Shown here in pieces: positions 21,302 through 31,704 of a stretch of DNA of 64,000 nt. Numbering within the stretch: position 1 is the first letter of the stretch; each line of letters opens with the position of its first letter. The DNA comes from Sordariomycetes sp. S80-01Y. Lineage: Eukaryota; Ascomycota; Sordariomycetes. The DNA is taken from positions 310,001 through 374,000 of the forward strand of contig JAXQJY010000020.1 of the NCBI GenBank assembly GCA_037042185.1, in the 5' to 3' direction. The notes beneath the pieces are model-generated. The model saw only the letters and a list, made by a program, of their open reading frames with translations, did no database searches and was not told where the DNA came from. The position numbers and the translations under genes were made by a program.

Positions 21302-21358
21302 AGGGGCGTGTGCGGGCATTGTGAAGTTGACAACTTCACAATGCCCGCACACGCCCCT
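21302..21358. repeat. perfect 28-bp inverted repeat with 1-nt spacer
   Basis: Left arm 21302-21329 (starts AGGGGCGTGTGCGGGCATTG), spacer A at 21330, right arm 21331-21358. The arms match at every base. It lies between the divergent starts of the 21119 minus gene and the 21502 plus gene. Confidence 0.95.
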
Positions 21359-21501
21359 TTGACAGACGTGTGCAATTGGAGTCCGCTCGCTTCCACGCGC
21401 TTTGATTTTCTGCACGCAGCGCTGGTATGTTGGTCTATATCAAGGCTGCCACAGCCTCGTCTGCCTTTCCAATTGCACATTTGCGGCTCACCGCCTTCAA
21501 G

Positions 21502-22981
21502 ATGACGCTTCATGTCAGCGAGGCTGTTGTCGTCGAAGCGGCTGTTATCTGTGTCCTTTTCATTGTCTCGCTTGCTCTATACATCATCTTACCGGAACTC
21601 AACTACCCAGATTATCTGCAATGTCGTTTCCCGGGGCCAACAAACTGGCCTCTCAAAGCCATCTGGGCCCGACTTCCCATGCATATTGCAGAGGAGTTGA
21701 AGAAATCAACTCGCTTGCCCCTTGCAACGGCTTGCGCCGTTTGTGCCGTGGGTGGCACCGCCTTGGGTGGTGCCACGGTCGACCTGTGGAGGACCGATCG
21801 GCTTCATGAAGCCTCGATGTGTCTCTTCTCTTGGCAGGGGCTCATCATTTGTTGCGTGACACTTGTCGAGGTAGAACACCGTTCACTGCCGGTCACCAAG
21901 GGCTGACAATTATTAGATATTACAAATCCTGTATCCAGCATGCCGAGCACTTGCTACGCGGGCTTCGGCGAGCGAACATCAAGAGGGAGCGGCGTGGTGC
22001 AGTTGGTGGTTTCCCTTTGGCCTGATCGCTCATGCCAGCTGGCTGGCTGTTGGCATTTGGCTAGCACAGCTAGAACTTCTGGTATGTCTACCGACGTTGA
22101 CACACTTCTGCTCGTTAGTACCTGGACTGTACATCGCAGTCACGCTCGATAGGAACCAGGCGGATAGGCACCGGATGTATTGGTGGACCGGGACAGTCGT
22201 CCTCGTGTGCGTCGTGTCACTAGCCGCAAGTCTGGTCACTGTTTCGGGTTGGCGCACTGGACATCTTGCTGCACAGTGCGCTTGCTCCACTACTCTCGTA
22301 TGGGAGAAGGCGATCTGGAAGTTTTACCTTCGTCCATCGCAAGGTTCCAACCCCAGCCAGAGACTGGGGCACAGCCAGGGAGGGTCAATACGTTCAACCA
22401 CAGGATTGATACATACTACACGGTGAGCCGGATGTTGCTAAGGTTGAAGGGTGAGCTGATGATTACGAGCTCTAGAACGGCCAGTTCCTCGTCGACTGAA
22501 GAAGGAGGGCGCCCCAAGCAAGCGCTCCATGCACTGTGAGTTTAGTGAGCCTGGAGGATCGAAGGAGGTTAACACATCCAGGAAGGAATATTCTATCGAT
22601 ATCGCAAAGCCTGCGCCACCGCAACGCGTTGGTAAACACGAGCAGATGGTGTTCAGCAATATCAGAAAGCGGGTGGATGCGGAAGTATCTGAGGAGGATA
22701 TCTGCGGTGATACCGACGCAAGCCCTACCCCCATCAACTTACGAGTAACAAAGGACCCCTGCACGTCGCCAGAAGGCGCAATGGCGGCTGTGAATACCGC
22801 AAAATGTCTGGAGCTTGCATCAAAGGCATTGCAGGTAAGAGATCAGGTCTCCTCCGGCTCCGCATTCCAGCTAAGACGGATATGATAGGAATATCTAGCC
22901 AGAGAATTGGAGGTGGAAAGATCCGGCTTCTTGGTGGAGACTAGGTTTGCCAATTGTCTGCTTGGCACAAGAATGGCTTGA
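21502..22981 (+). CDS. multi-pass integral membrane protein (426 aa)
   Basis: Five exons: 21502-21870, 21917-22422, 22476-22535, 22582-22834 and 22889-22981, with four introns of 46-54 nt, all with clear donors (GTAGAA, GTGAGC, GTGAGT, GTAAGA). About six hydrophobic segments are seen: VVVEAAVICVLFIVSLALYI, the segment after RLPLATACAV, the segment after WQGLIICC, a pair around AHASWLAVGIWLAQLELLV and the VPGLYIAV region, and TVVLVCVVSLAASLV. The C-terminal third is cytoplasm-like and ends in the helical ELASKALQEYLAREL. An in-frame ATG at 21427 could extend the N-terminus by 25 residues. I do not recognise a transporter signature. Function unknown. Confidence 0.72.
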
Positions 22982-23269
22982 TTATATTTGTGGTGCACTT
23001 CTCTTTCGCCTAACATGGATCAATATAATGCAACTCTGGCCCATGGACGGCAATAACAAGTCGTCCCAGCTCCATAGACTGTGCTTAATACTCAGGTGAT
23101 AGCTCGACGATCATGCAGTATTCGAACTCGGAAAGGGTTCGTACAGTTACATTCAACTAAAGCAATGCAATCATCTCACCTGATCCGTGGTGACACATTC
23201 AAGAGAGCTTGCATGCACACGCACTCCACGGGTCGATGATACGGACGGAACTGGTACGGTAGTTCAGTG
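22982..23269. other. intergenic
   Basis: No coding signal seen. It leads into a TATA box at 23270. Confidence 0.4.
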
Positions 23270-23276
23270 TATAAAG
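23270..23276 (+). promoter_or_regulatory. TATA box of the 23338 gene
   Basis: TATAAAG 62 bp before the ATG at 23338. Confidence 0.45.
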
Positions 23277-23337
23277 GTAGCTGGCGTGCTCCTACGTTTG
23301 GCTCAATGTTCGTAAGATTCAACCCAACTTATCAACA

Positions 23338-23511
23338 ATGGATAGTAAAGCCGCCGTGGAGATCTACAGCCGAGCTGCGACTCAGTTGGGGTATTACATC
23401 GACCGGTGTCTCCCCGGGCCTGAAACTGGTCACATGAACCAGGGCGTCCCCCATGGTGAAACGGGACGACTAAGTATGTCACGAAGGGATCCATCTTTGT
23501 CAACTGGATAA
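23338..23511 (+). CDS. small protein (57 aa), duplicated family member
   Basis: ATG at 23338 after a TATA box. The product starts MDSKAAVEIYSRAATQLGYY, followed by IDRCLPGPE. A GTATGT at 23474 could be a donor, so the 3' end is uncertain. The same coding segment is repeated, broken, at 25139-25240 (RAAPQLGYYIDLCLP). Two related copies within 2 kb suggest a real coding unit. Confidence 0.4.
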   Translation: MDSKAAVEIYSRAATQLGYYIDRCLPGPETGHMNQGVPHGETGRLSMSRRDPSLSTG

Positions 23512-23825
23512 AGACGGTACAAATGGTCGAAGACGGCGTCGGCCACTGAGCGATGTTACAGGATTGAGGCGGATGAGCAGCAGCATATAACGCTCAGGGG
23601 CTCGTGGCGTAGCAGCCACGGGAATCAGGAAATTGGTTGGTCCATCACATGATCCGATTTGGTTCCTTGCTGCATGTCGATGTATATAACACCATGAGGA
23701 CCTTTCTTTGATCGACTTCCTCGTGCATATTGTCTGCCTTACAAACGCAGCCTTCGGACGCCCTACATTGACATTTTGGATCACCTCTCGTCTCCGAACC
23801 TCCTGGCAAGAACTATACCATAAGC

Positions 23826-25125
23826 ATGCCTGACTGGCAGACCGATACAAGCGAGACCCAGCCAACCAGCCTTATGGATGCGAGCAGAGGGGCTATGACG
23901 CCAACGCCAGCATCAGAGAAGGCAACGAAGAAGATGCGACGCAATAAGCTCGGTTACACTCGGATAGCGGTTGCATGCAGTAAGTATCATGTAAATGTTG
24001 ATTTGCTCGTATACTAATCCTGCGGGTTACTGTCGTAGACGCAGGGTTCGATGTATGCCAGCACACAACGGTACCGAAAATCGATGCGAGAACTGCGTCA
24101 ATCTGAAGATTGAATGCGACAAACACGTGTACAAACAAGGGGGGGTCACGAGTCGGCAGAGATCTCCTCCTGGCTCTCCAGCGCCGATAACACAGAACAC
24201 CTCTCAACCACAGCATCAACTTCCACCCTGGACCACCTATGGCTCAATTCCAGCGACCGTCAGCTATTTCCCCCAAAATTACGTTCAGTATTGCGATAAG
24301 ACAGCAATCGGGAATGGGCTATGGACTGAGCATCAACTGGAATACCCCGGGATTGCAAGTCATCTGTTGCCAGTCGACGATTCTGAGAACACGGATGTGC
24401 AATCCTATTCCGACACCTCGCGAGCAACTACCCAGGAATACCAGCATCCCGGAGGCTTTTGGCCACATCCCCTCACTCAGAATGCGCTTGAGCTTCCTGT
24501 GAATCAGGCAGATCTTGTCAGCGGTTCACTCAATCACATGAGCCCAACTTATCGAGATGGATTATCACTATACGGATTATTCCCGACCACCGTCGACCCT
24601 CAATCCATCGCCTCTGAACCCCCCGATCTATTCGAATCTCTCAGGGGCCCAAAGTCCTTGCCATCATCCACTGAAAGAGCCGTTGTCAATACCAGGCTAG
24701 CCAAGACGGCTCCAGGAGATCTATACACACCAACATGGGTACGAGGTACCGGAGAAGACCGCGAGGCTTGGTGTGGCTTTTGTAAGCCTGGGAAATGGCT
24801 TACGCGCAAAGATTCGGCGTATTGGTACCATCTACTCCGCTCACACGGTGTTAGGCCTTCTACAGGTCAGCGCATGGAGGAGCCTATTACTTTCAGACTC
24901 TCAGCATATAGGGGGATTCAGGCCTGGCTGGGGCGTTGCGAGTGTAACAAGTGGGTCGTGCTATCGAGGGAGCGTGGTTTCGAACCATGGTTTGCTCATG
25001 TCGCAAAGTGCCCTAAGATGCGAGAAATAGAGGAACGCCGCCTGGCTCTCCAGAGTTTGGCCCCGTACAAGGAGCTCACTCCCGGGGGTAACATCCCTGC
25101 CACGCTCTGGATGGGTTCTTTATGA
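23826..25125 (+). CDS. Zn2Cys6 regulator with Rua1-like C-terminal zinc domain (417 aa)
   Basis: Exon 1 is 23826-23979 and exon 2 24026-25125. Joined, they give a perfect Zn2Cys6 cluster: C-SY-C-RRRRVR-C-x10-C-EN-C-VNLKIE-C. The join needs an acceptor ending in GG (TACTAATCCTGCGG) instead of AG. No AG gives the cluster. The middle 200 residues are Pro/Ser/Gln-rich. Residues ~283-385 match the Rua1 C-terminal domain (formerly DUF4451): DLYTPTWVRG, WCGFCKPGKWL, KDSAYWYHLLRSHGV, then C-x-CNKW and WFAHVAKC. Rua1 of Ustilago regulates a biosynthetic cluster, so a DNA-binding regulator is likely. A truncated paralogue is at 27020. Confidence 0.72.
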
Positions 25126-25138
25126 AGGTCGTGGAACT

Positions 25139-25240
25139 TCCATTCATAAATCTATAAAAGAGCTGCGCCTCAGTTGGGGTATTATATCGACTTGTGTCTT
25201 CCTGAGGCTGAGAAGGAATGAATAATATATCACGAAGGAG
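25139..25240 (+). pseudogene. broken copy of the 23338 gene
   Basis: Reads a frame with RAAPQLGYYIDLCLP, close to RAATQLGYYIDRCLP at 23.4 kb, then a TGA. Downstream sequence up to about 25530 also echoes 23500-23560 (AAGACGGCGTCG in both). Confidence 0.55.
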
Positions 25241-25621
25241 AAGCGCGGGCAAGCGGCTGACGTAATCTCGAAGTACAAGTGGGAGGCCCTTGACAATCTC
25301 GAGATTGAGCATATCAGCAAGCTGCACCAAGTGAACCCGGGGAATTAGCAACATGAATAGAATAGTTTAGATGATGTATGTGGAGCCCGGTCGCATATAT
25401 CCTTTGCCTTGGGGCTTGCCCTTGGCCAGCAAGTTCCCTCGGATTCCGTAAGTAGGGTCTATGGTCAGACGATATGAATTACCAAAGGGTGAAATGATCA
25501 AAGACGGCGTCGATTGACGTTTTCCGTGGTTAGGTTAGGCTGTCGGTAGGCCACAAGGAGCCTTCCACAATGTTCTAGCCTGATCCTGCCGCGAGAACGT
25601 CCCAAGCTCCCGAGGCCTGGG

Positions 25622-25629
25622 TATATAAA
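25622..25629 (+). promoter_or_regulatory. TATA box of the 25696 gene
   Basis: TATATAAA 74 bp before the ATG at 25696. Confidence 0.5.
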
Positions 25630-25695
25630 TCCGAGACCCGGCCTTTCAAGAGTTTGGTCCCTTTCAACTCACTCGACACTCATACAAGCGCCTAC

Positions 25696-26471
25696 ATGGA
25701 GGTCTTCTACCGTCAGTTCCAATACAATCAATGCACTCTCTTCATGACAAGCCACGGACAGATTGTCTGGAACAATAAAGAACCTCCGGCCGCTGAGCTT
25801 CAGGATGCCATCAAAGAGCTAGCTGAAAAGCGTTTCTTGATTCACAGGGAGATTCTTACTCCAGAGCGATTCCCGCTCCTAGCTGTACCTGAAGTGTTGT
25901 CCTCTCCCCCTTTAGACAGTCCTGAGCTAACGGTATTTTTAGTATGTTCGTTGGCGACTGGGTTACCAACCGACAGCCTTTGAGGAGGATTGTCTGTCCT
26001 TCTGATCAAGACAAGACTCTCGTACTTTTTGCACAGCTTGTCGGCGCGGATAAGTTTATAGATTCTCGATTTCGGCGCCTAGCTTTGGAGAACATTTTGG
26101 TAAAGGCACAATGTCTCACAGAAACCCGGGGGCCCTACACCGAATCCGTGCGCCTGGCAGTCATAGAGGGTTTCATAAAGCGGGTCTTCCCGCGAACTTT
26201 CCCTACAAATTCTGACTTCTATCAAGACGTCTATATCCCAGACACCCTAGGTGCGATTGAGGCTGCTGCTCGGCTCGGGATTTACGTCCCAATTGAGGAC
26301 TTAGAAGATAGGACGGAGAGACTCAAAGTTGCGAATAATATCTTTGCACACGGGATTACATACTATATTTGGGCTTGTCCGCATTGTCCTGCAAGGCATG
26401 TTAATGCTGAACATAGGTGGAACCACATTCTTGAAGTCCATGGGTATATGTTACAGAGGGACTTGTGGTAA
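25696..26471 (+). CDS. CPHC-finger orphan, paralogue 1 (243 aa)
   Basis: Exons 25696-25898 and 25943-26471. The acceptor follows a GCTAAC branch site (ATTTTTAG). The donor (GTCCTC) is weak but keeps the frame. It starts MEVFYRQFQYNQCTLF. Later comes VRLAVIEGFIKRVFP, then AARLGIYVPIEDL. The end has a zinc-finger-like motif: W-A-CPHC-x10-RW-NHI-x3-HG. The same architecture is found in the 241-aa protein at 34119, confirming the model. The terminal finger (W-CPHC...RW-HI...H) resembles the style of the Rua1 C-terminal domain in the neighbouring gene, but direct homology is unproven. Function unknown. Confidence 0.68.
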
Positions 26472-26823
26472 ACGGGTCGGGGCATTGTGAGTAGATCTAG
26501 GTGTGACCACAAATAAGGAGGTTTGAATTTCAGAGTCATTCACTCTGAGATAGTACGTTCTGCAGATGCTTTCCACCTTGTCTTGTCTCGGCGCTCACTT
26601 TGCTACGGCATGGACATATGAAGGGTCATATTTTTTCTGATTAAGTCTGTGGTGATTTTTGACTTTGCGCCAAGTTCAATGTCTCGAGGGGCTTAAGAGG
26701 TATTCTACAACGTATGAGAAACAGCCTACAACGCTCATGGCGTAGTTGCGACGCGTACGATGAACTCGGTGACGGTTGGTCGATTACTCACCCAGAGTGG
26801 GCGTCCCTGTGTCTGCAAATGCA

Positions 26824-26830
26824 TATAAAA
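26824..26830 (+). promoter_or_regulatory. TATA box upstream of the second Zn2Cys6 gene
   Basis: TATAAAA about 195 bp before the ATG at 27020, so a long leader would be needed. Confidence 0.35.
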
Positions 26831-27019
26831 AGACGATCTCGCTTGCTAGTTTGATTCCCCATCTTTGTCTCTATATCCACGAGTGCGACGACCAAAATCC
26901 TCTCATTGACGGACCTCCCAACCCGATACACGCGGGATCCAACAAGTCAGCTTCGTTGATACGGCAGGGGTTTCTACACCAAACAATCTTCATATCAAAG
27001 TTACCGGACTTGTGGGGAG

Positions 27020-27752
27020 ATGTCTCGATTGCTTCCACACCAGGTTGGGGAGAGCTTGACGCCAAACGCCAATTTTGAGGCGGCGAGGGAGAAGCCGCGG
27101 AAGGGCAGGCTCGGTTACGAGCGTGTATCAAGTGCGTGTAGTAAGTACCGCCTGAATATTGACTTGCTTGCATACTAATTCTGTGGTTCCCTGCCGCAAA
27201 CGCAAGATGCGATGCCTCCAAACAGATGATGCCCGAGGTCCATGTTCGGCCTGTATCCGGCTGAAGAAGGAATGTGTTTACACACAGGAAGGGCTCAAAT
27301 CACTCTCCACGAGCCAGAAGGAATCCCATTCTCCTCCAGCGCCATCAACACAGAATCCCTCTCAGTATCAACTTCCACCCTCGACATATGGATTTAGCAC
27401 GGAAACCCTTAATCGTATGTCCCCCGATGACAGCTGGCATTCCTTTACAGCAATTGGGAATGATCCGCGGGAAGGTCAACAACCACATTCACCAATCCCG
27501 CCTACGGCTCCTTTCTCAGTCCAGCACGCGGCACAAGACGGAACAGCGGTACCAACACAATCAATGCCCAGCGAGAGTTGTAATGTTAGCAACTGGGTTG
27601 AGCCAGTGCCAAACAGCGGTTATTGGGCTGGAGATGTTGGAGGTTCTGCACCAGAGGCGACCTTCGAAAGCTTCCAGATTGACCCGGACAGCACGGCACA
27701 ACAGCGAGCCGGAACGCTACGCATTGATGAGGCTTATTTGCAGTGGTGCTGA
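27020..27752 (+). CDS. Zn2Cys6 protein, truncated paralogue (228 aa)
   Basis: Exon 1 is 27020-27140 and exon 2 27187-27752. The join gives C-IP-C-RKRKMR-C-x9-C-SA-C-IRLKKE-C, a perfect Zn2Cys6 cluster. As in the 23826 gene the intron is 46 nt, interrupts the codon after the first Cys and ends in GG (TACTAATTCTGTGG). Exon 1 is related to that of the paralogue (KGRLGYERVSSAC against RNKLGYTRIAVAC). The linker is Pro/Ser/Gln-rich. The frame stops at 27752 and the Rua1-like zinc domain is missing, so it may compete with or have lost the regulatory role of its paralogue. Confidence 0.6.
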
Positions 27753-28379
27753 CACCCCCTGCGTTCAGTAATTACCAGTCTAGTTAACGATTTATAAACA
27801 TCACTCAGATAAAGTCGCAGACCTTTATCAAGCCTCGTAGTTGGTTGAGCTGGCTTCAAAGACCACGTCACCAGCGCACGACACGGGGTGTGGAAGTAGC
27901 GTCAAGTCTACTCACGGTCTATTGTCTCTTCAAAGAACAAGCTCTCTATGCGTTGCCATAAGCCAAAACCTCTCACCGTAGTATCATTACCAATACCACG
28001 AGTCGTCCAATTTAAGATCATGCAAGTCAAAAGATTCCTGATCCATGCCTCTCAATACAAGTTATGGCAGCTTGGCGATAGAGAATGTGAAATTCACCAG
28101 CCGTGGAGCATTTGCAATACCGGCAGCGGTGGGGCCGCGTTGATTCAATGATTGAGCGCCCGCTCTCTCACTCCACGGGGTACGAGGCGAAGTACTCTCA
28201 CTCGTTTTCCAGCGACGTTGCTGAAGAAACCTGCTCATTCGGACCAAGTCTGGCCCTTGACCCACGAACACCACAGTGCGACATCATGTACAAAGTGCTT
28301 TGAGTGCGTCTCGATGCAGCCAGGCTCATCCACGGCATACCATTTTGGAACCGGCCGCATACTGGCTCAACGATCCAAG
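27753..28379. other. intergenic, no gene seen
   Basis: Short frames only. No trace of the missing Rua1-like domain was recognised. Confidence 0.4.
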
Positions 28380-28386
28380 TATAAAA
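28380..28386 (+). promoter_or_regulatory. TATA box of the 28415 gene
   Basis: TATAAAA 35 bp before the ATG at 28415. A second in-frame ATG at 28454 would give more usual spacing. Confidence 0.4.
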
Positions 28387-28414
28387 GTCTTACAATGTAA
28401 ACTGCCCCTTCGAC

Positions 28415-28675
28415 ATGCTAAGTCACCTTTCTCTACTTCCAAAAACCCCAGAAATGCCTGAAAACCCCCCAGACACCCCGGAAAAGGGCACCAAAGACAC
28501 AACTTATCAATGCTCCCATGAGAGCGCCGATGAGACGAATACACCTCGGCCCAACAGCTCAGACAAGACGAAGACGACATCAGACAGTGGTGAGCAAAAG
28601 GGAGCCACGCCAAAGATGGACCAGATTTTAGACCCGTCAAACGAGACTGAAGGTTTCGCGAGCCCATCTAGGTAG
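28415..28675 (+). CDS. small disordered protein (86 aa)
   Basis: Single exon. Thr/Ser/Asp/Lys-rich with no hydrophobic core (PENPPDTPEKGTKDTTYQ). The TATA box just upstream argues that it is transcribed. No family recognised. Confidence 0.4.
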   Translation: MLSHLSLLPKTPEMPENPPDTPEKGTKDTTYQCSHESADETNTPRPNSSDKTKTTSDSGEQKGATPKMDQILDPSNETEGFASPSR

Positions 28676-29101
28676 AGACCTGTGCGTGGCGGTGCTAGGA
28701 ATACGTACTTTGTGCGCTGGCAAATGAGCGCTGGTCGCTTGCGATGCGGCTGCGCAAGCGGTGATCAATTGAAACTAGTCCCATATCCCGTCTCAAGGAA
28801 ACTGAACCTGCCTATGTCCTGATTCGTGATTGATGTAGATCAGCCCACTTCTTTGGTCAAATTCCTTCAACTTTGACCAGCCGCCGACGGCGCGGTCTAG
28901 ACGCGATCCACACAAACGCCCATTCACATTCCTTAGCTCTGTGGGGCTAGTGGTCTCACAGTGGCCTTCTTGTCTTAGCGAGTCGAGTCTGAAGCAACGG
29001 ACCTAATGAGGCAGTGCATCTTCTGCGGGAAGGGACCTAGAAGAACAAAGTTCAACGTTCTGTGAAGAAGGATGTCACCATTTATTTCTGCGAGATCTTT
29101 C
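28676..29101. other. intergenic, no gene seen
   Basis: No coding or repeat signal noticed between the small plus-strand gene and the 3' end of the 29102 minus gene. Confidence 0.4.
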
Positions 29102-30115
29102 TTAATGGGAGAACATGACTTCGAAAGCCCTCTGAAACTCCGCGAACACGATGTCAGCCGCATTCATGCAAAACACATCCAGCCGAGGTTCTCTGAAATG
29201 GTTCCAGAAGTTTCCAACCGCACTTTGCTTGACCTCAACTGGCAGCCCGATGTTGAGGTTTTGCACAACCTGGTATTCCACAAAGGTCAGGACAGCGCCC
29301 GAATTGCACTTTGACCGGATGGTGTGGGCGCTGGCCTCCAGCAGGGCTTGAACTAGTGGATGTTGAGATATAGCCTTGTTATCCAGTTTGACGCTCAACG
29401 CATGGGCTGTGAGCCTCTCTGCGTATGGTGTTGGGTGCCCGCAAAGGTCGAACGTGGTAAACCCCACAAGTCGAACGAGATCTTCAACAGGCCCATGTGG
29501 TTCCCTTGCCAGTTTATGCTCGCAGTAAAGACGTCTAACTTTAGATCCTTGTGCTAGATCAAAAGAGCCCGAGAATGTCGCAAGGAGCCTGAGCTCCATA
29601 GGGGATGGCAATTCGTTGGCCTCGAGTAGGTGCGTGACCCTGTCCATGAATGACCGCAACACGGCTTCGTCTTCCCTTGCTTTCGACTTCTGCATATCAT
29701 GACGATATAGTGCGTCTTCAAGAGCACGGTAGGCATACGTAGATGAGGGTGATTTCGTGTCCTCGTGGTTGAAGCCTGCCTTTCTTAGCTGCAGATATCG
29801 AACAGTGTTGTCGTCCGCTTGTTCGTCGCTAAATGGTTGCACGGCCATCACGGATAGTCTCCATTCAGGTGAATCATCGACAATTAAGCTGGCGTGTACG
29901 AGGACCCTAATAACCACATCACTCTTAACTTCGGGGTCCTCAGGACGATGGCGCATCAACCCTTCGAAGGACTCGAGAATCTTCGTTGGCATGATGATAT
30001 GCGAACCAACGAGAGACTCAGCTTGAAGTGGTGTTTTTCGAAGAATGTGCAGGAGGGGATACTTGAAATCATCCCAAGAATTGCTGCTGTAACATTTGTC
30101 AAAATAAAACTCCAT
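29102..30115 (-). CDS. hypothetical protein (337 aa)
   Basis: Single exon starting at the ATG at 30115 (MEFYFDKCYSSNSWDDF) and ending at 29102. It is globular and helix-rich, with YPLLHILRKTPLQAESLVGS, a segment with ALEDALYRHDMQ, and LPSPMELRLLATFSGSFDL. No signal peptide, membrane segment or catalytic motif is recognised. Codon use and length argue for a real gene. Confidence 0.68.
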   Translation of the reverse strand: MEFYFDKCYSSNSWDDFKYPLLHILRKTPLQAESLVGSHIIMPTKILESFEGLMRHRPEDPEVKSDVVIRVLVHASLIVDDSPEWRLSVMAVQPFSDEQADDNTVRYLQLRKAGFNHEDTKSPSSTYAYRALEDALYRHDMQKSKAREDEAVLRSFMDRVTHLLEANELPSPMELRLLATFSGSFDLAQGSKVRRLYCEHKLAREPHGPVEDLVRLVGFTTFDLCGHPTPYAERLTAHALSVKLDNKAISQHPLVQALLEASAHTIRSKCNSGAVLTFVEYQVVQNLNIGLPVEVKQSAVGNFWNHFREPRLDVFCMNAADIVFAEFQRAFEVMFSH

Positions 30116-31125
30116 TGTCCCATGTGTACGTTTCGTTGTCTGTTGCACTCATGGAAGTCGAGAGGTTTAAACCTTTTCTTGACGTGCCAATTCTTATCGA
30201 GTCGCTAGTAACCCTGGGCTAGACCAGATAACCCGCGACCAATCCCACCTATAGCCGACATTGCGAGGTTCCCAGACTGCGTCCCTATTGATCATTTTAG
30301 CGCAAGCTAGGCACAGGCTGTGGAATGTGACGAGCGTGTCACTGAATCAGGGAAAGTAGTCTCTCCTCATCCTTCGGCCGCCTCAGTCCCCGGCAGAGGG
30401 ATATTGAAAGTCTTTCTCGTCAGAGGCTGGTTGGTACCTCGTGTTGTAGATTGCGGCTCTCTACATATGAGCATGTTGCTGCTTTCTTGTGGTCATGGAA
30501 TTTCTTAGGCACGTTCTGAGTATGCTTCACAGCAGCCCTTTCTTCAGGGGAAAGCCAAGATTAGGTGTTGGTCAATTGTGCTTGGATTTGACCAGGTGGC
30601 GTAAATGAGCCAATCGGACGTTTCACGTTGACAGTCTCCCCGCCACTTGCGCTCCTCCCTCTGTTGATCTAGAGGGGTCACCAACCTTGGGCAAATGTCC
30701 GAATCTTGATCACTATTGAGTGGGTTGTCTGGTATGCGAAAAGGTCTGATCCTATCGAGAAAGGTGTCCAACCACTGAAACTTGCAAAGAGTCTAAAGAA
30801 GCTCTGGAACGCGCCCTTGCCGATTGCGTACCTGCATCATCGGTCGCCATCAAGAACGGCCACATCTTTCTTAGCTATCTGGTTAGTTCGATGTCGCGCC
30901 TGTATAGCGGCGGCTAGATATGCCCCCTTATTGGGTGATAAGTAGGTTGTTGGTACCCCTGATTTCCACTCAAGGTTCAGCCTCGGCGCTTATGCTGACG
31001 AGACCGCCAAGCAGCCGGTTGCACCATTGCAGGACCGCGGCGTTATTTAACAGCTAGCACTTGTCTCCCTGTAATTCTCCAACTTCTTTCATACTCAAAA
31101 ACAGCGAATACTACAAAACACCACA
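30116..31125. other. intergenic, no gene seen
   Basis: About 1 kb with only weak frames, for example one ending near 30945 on the plus strand. No motif support. Confidence 0.4.
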
Positions 31126-31532
31126 ATGACCAGCAAAAAGAGAAAGCTGTCCCTCGAGTGTCCTCGGGAAGAACAGGCGGAACTTCACTTCTGTCAGGAT
31201 AAGGTTATCCTAACAATGGGACAAATCCCATATGGTATCACCATTGGTCCCTTCGCGATCTCATATCAGCCCCGTATGTATTCCGAGCGAGCTCATAGTT
31301 AGGGGGAATGCTGACTTCGAGACAAGCAATCAAAGTTTTGAATGATATCACGTCGTCGGAGATATACCAGAAACCTCATGGGGCAGACAGGCACGACTTT
31401 CCTGCCTCTCCACAGCAGAATTCAAAGTCTAGCGAGCCGCAAACCGAAAACGACCCAGATAGTCCGCAAGAGCGATTGGGTTCTCCATTCCAAGGCCAAA
31501 ACCAAGAGAATGTTGAAGAGAGCCTGCTTTGA
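31126..31532 (+). CDS. small orphan protein (117 aa)
   Basis: Exons 31126-31273 and 31327-31532, with a 53-nt intron GTATGT...GACAAG. It begins MTSKKRKLSLECPREEQ (basic, nuclear-signal-like), has a short beta-rich part (ILTMGQIPYGITIGPFAISY), then an acidic Gln/Ser-rich tail ending NVEESLL. No family recognised. Confidence 0.55.
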
Positions 31533-31704
31533 AGATCCGAAGTTTTCGGAACCCGTCACGCCCGAGGGATATATAACGTTACTGCGTGTCAGCATGGAAG
31601 CTTGGTACAGATATCATGGAAACATCAATTGTCAGCTCCGAACTTGCCTAATATGCAGTTCCAATGGGTGACCATCCAGTAGGATTCTGAGCACCGCGGG
31701 AGGT

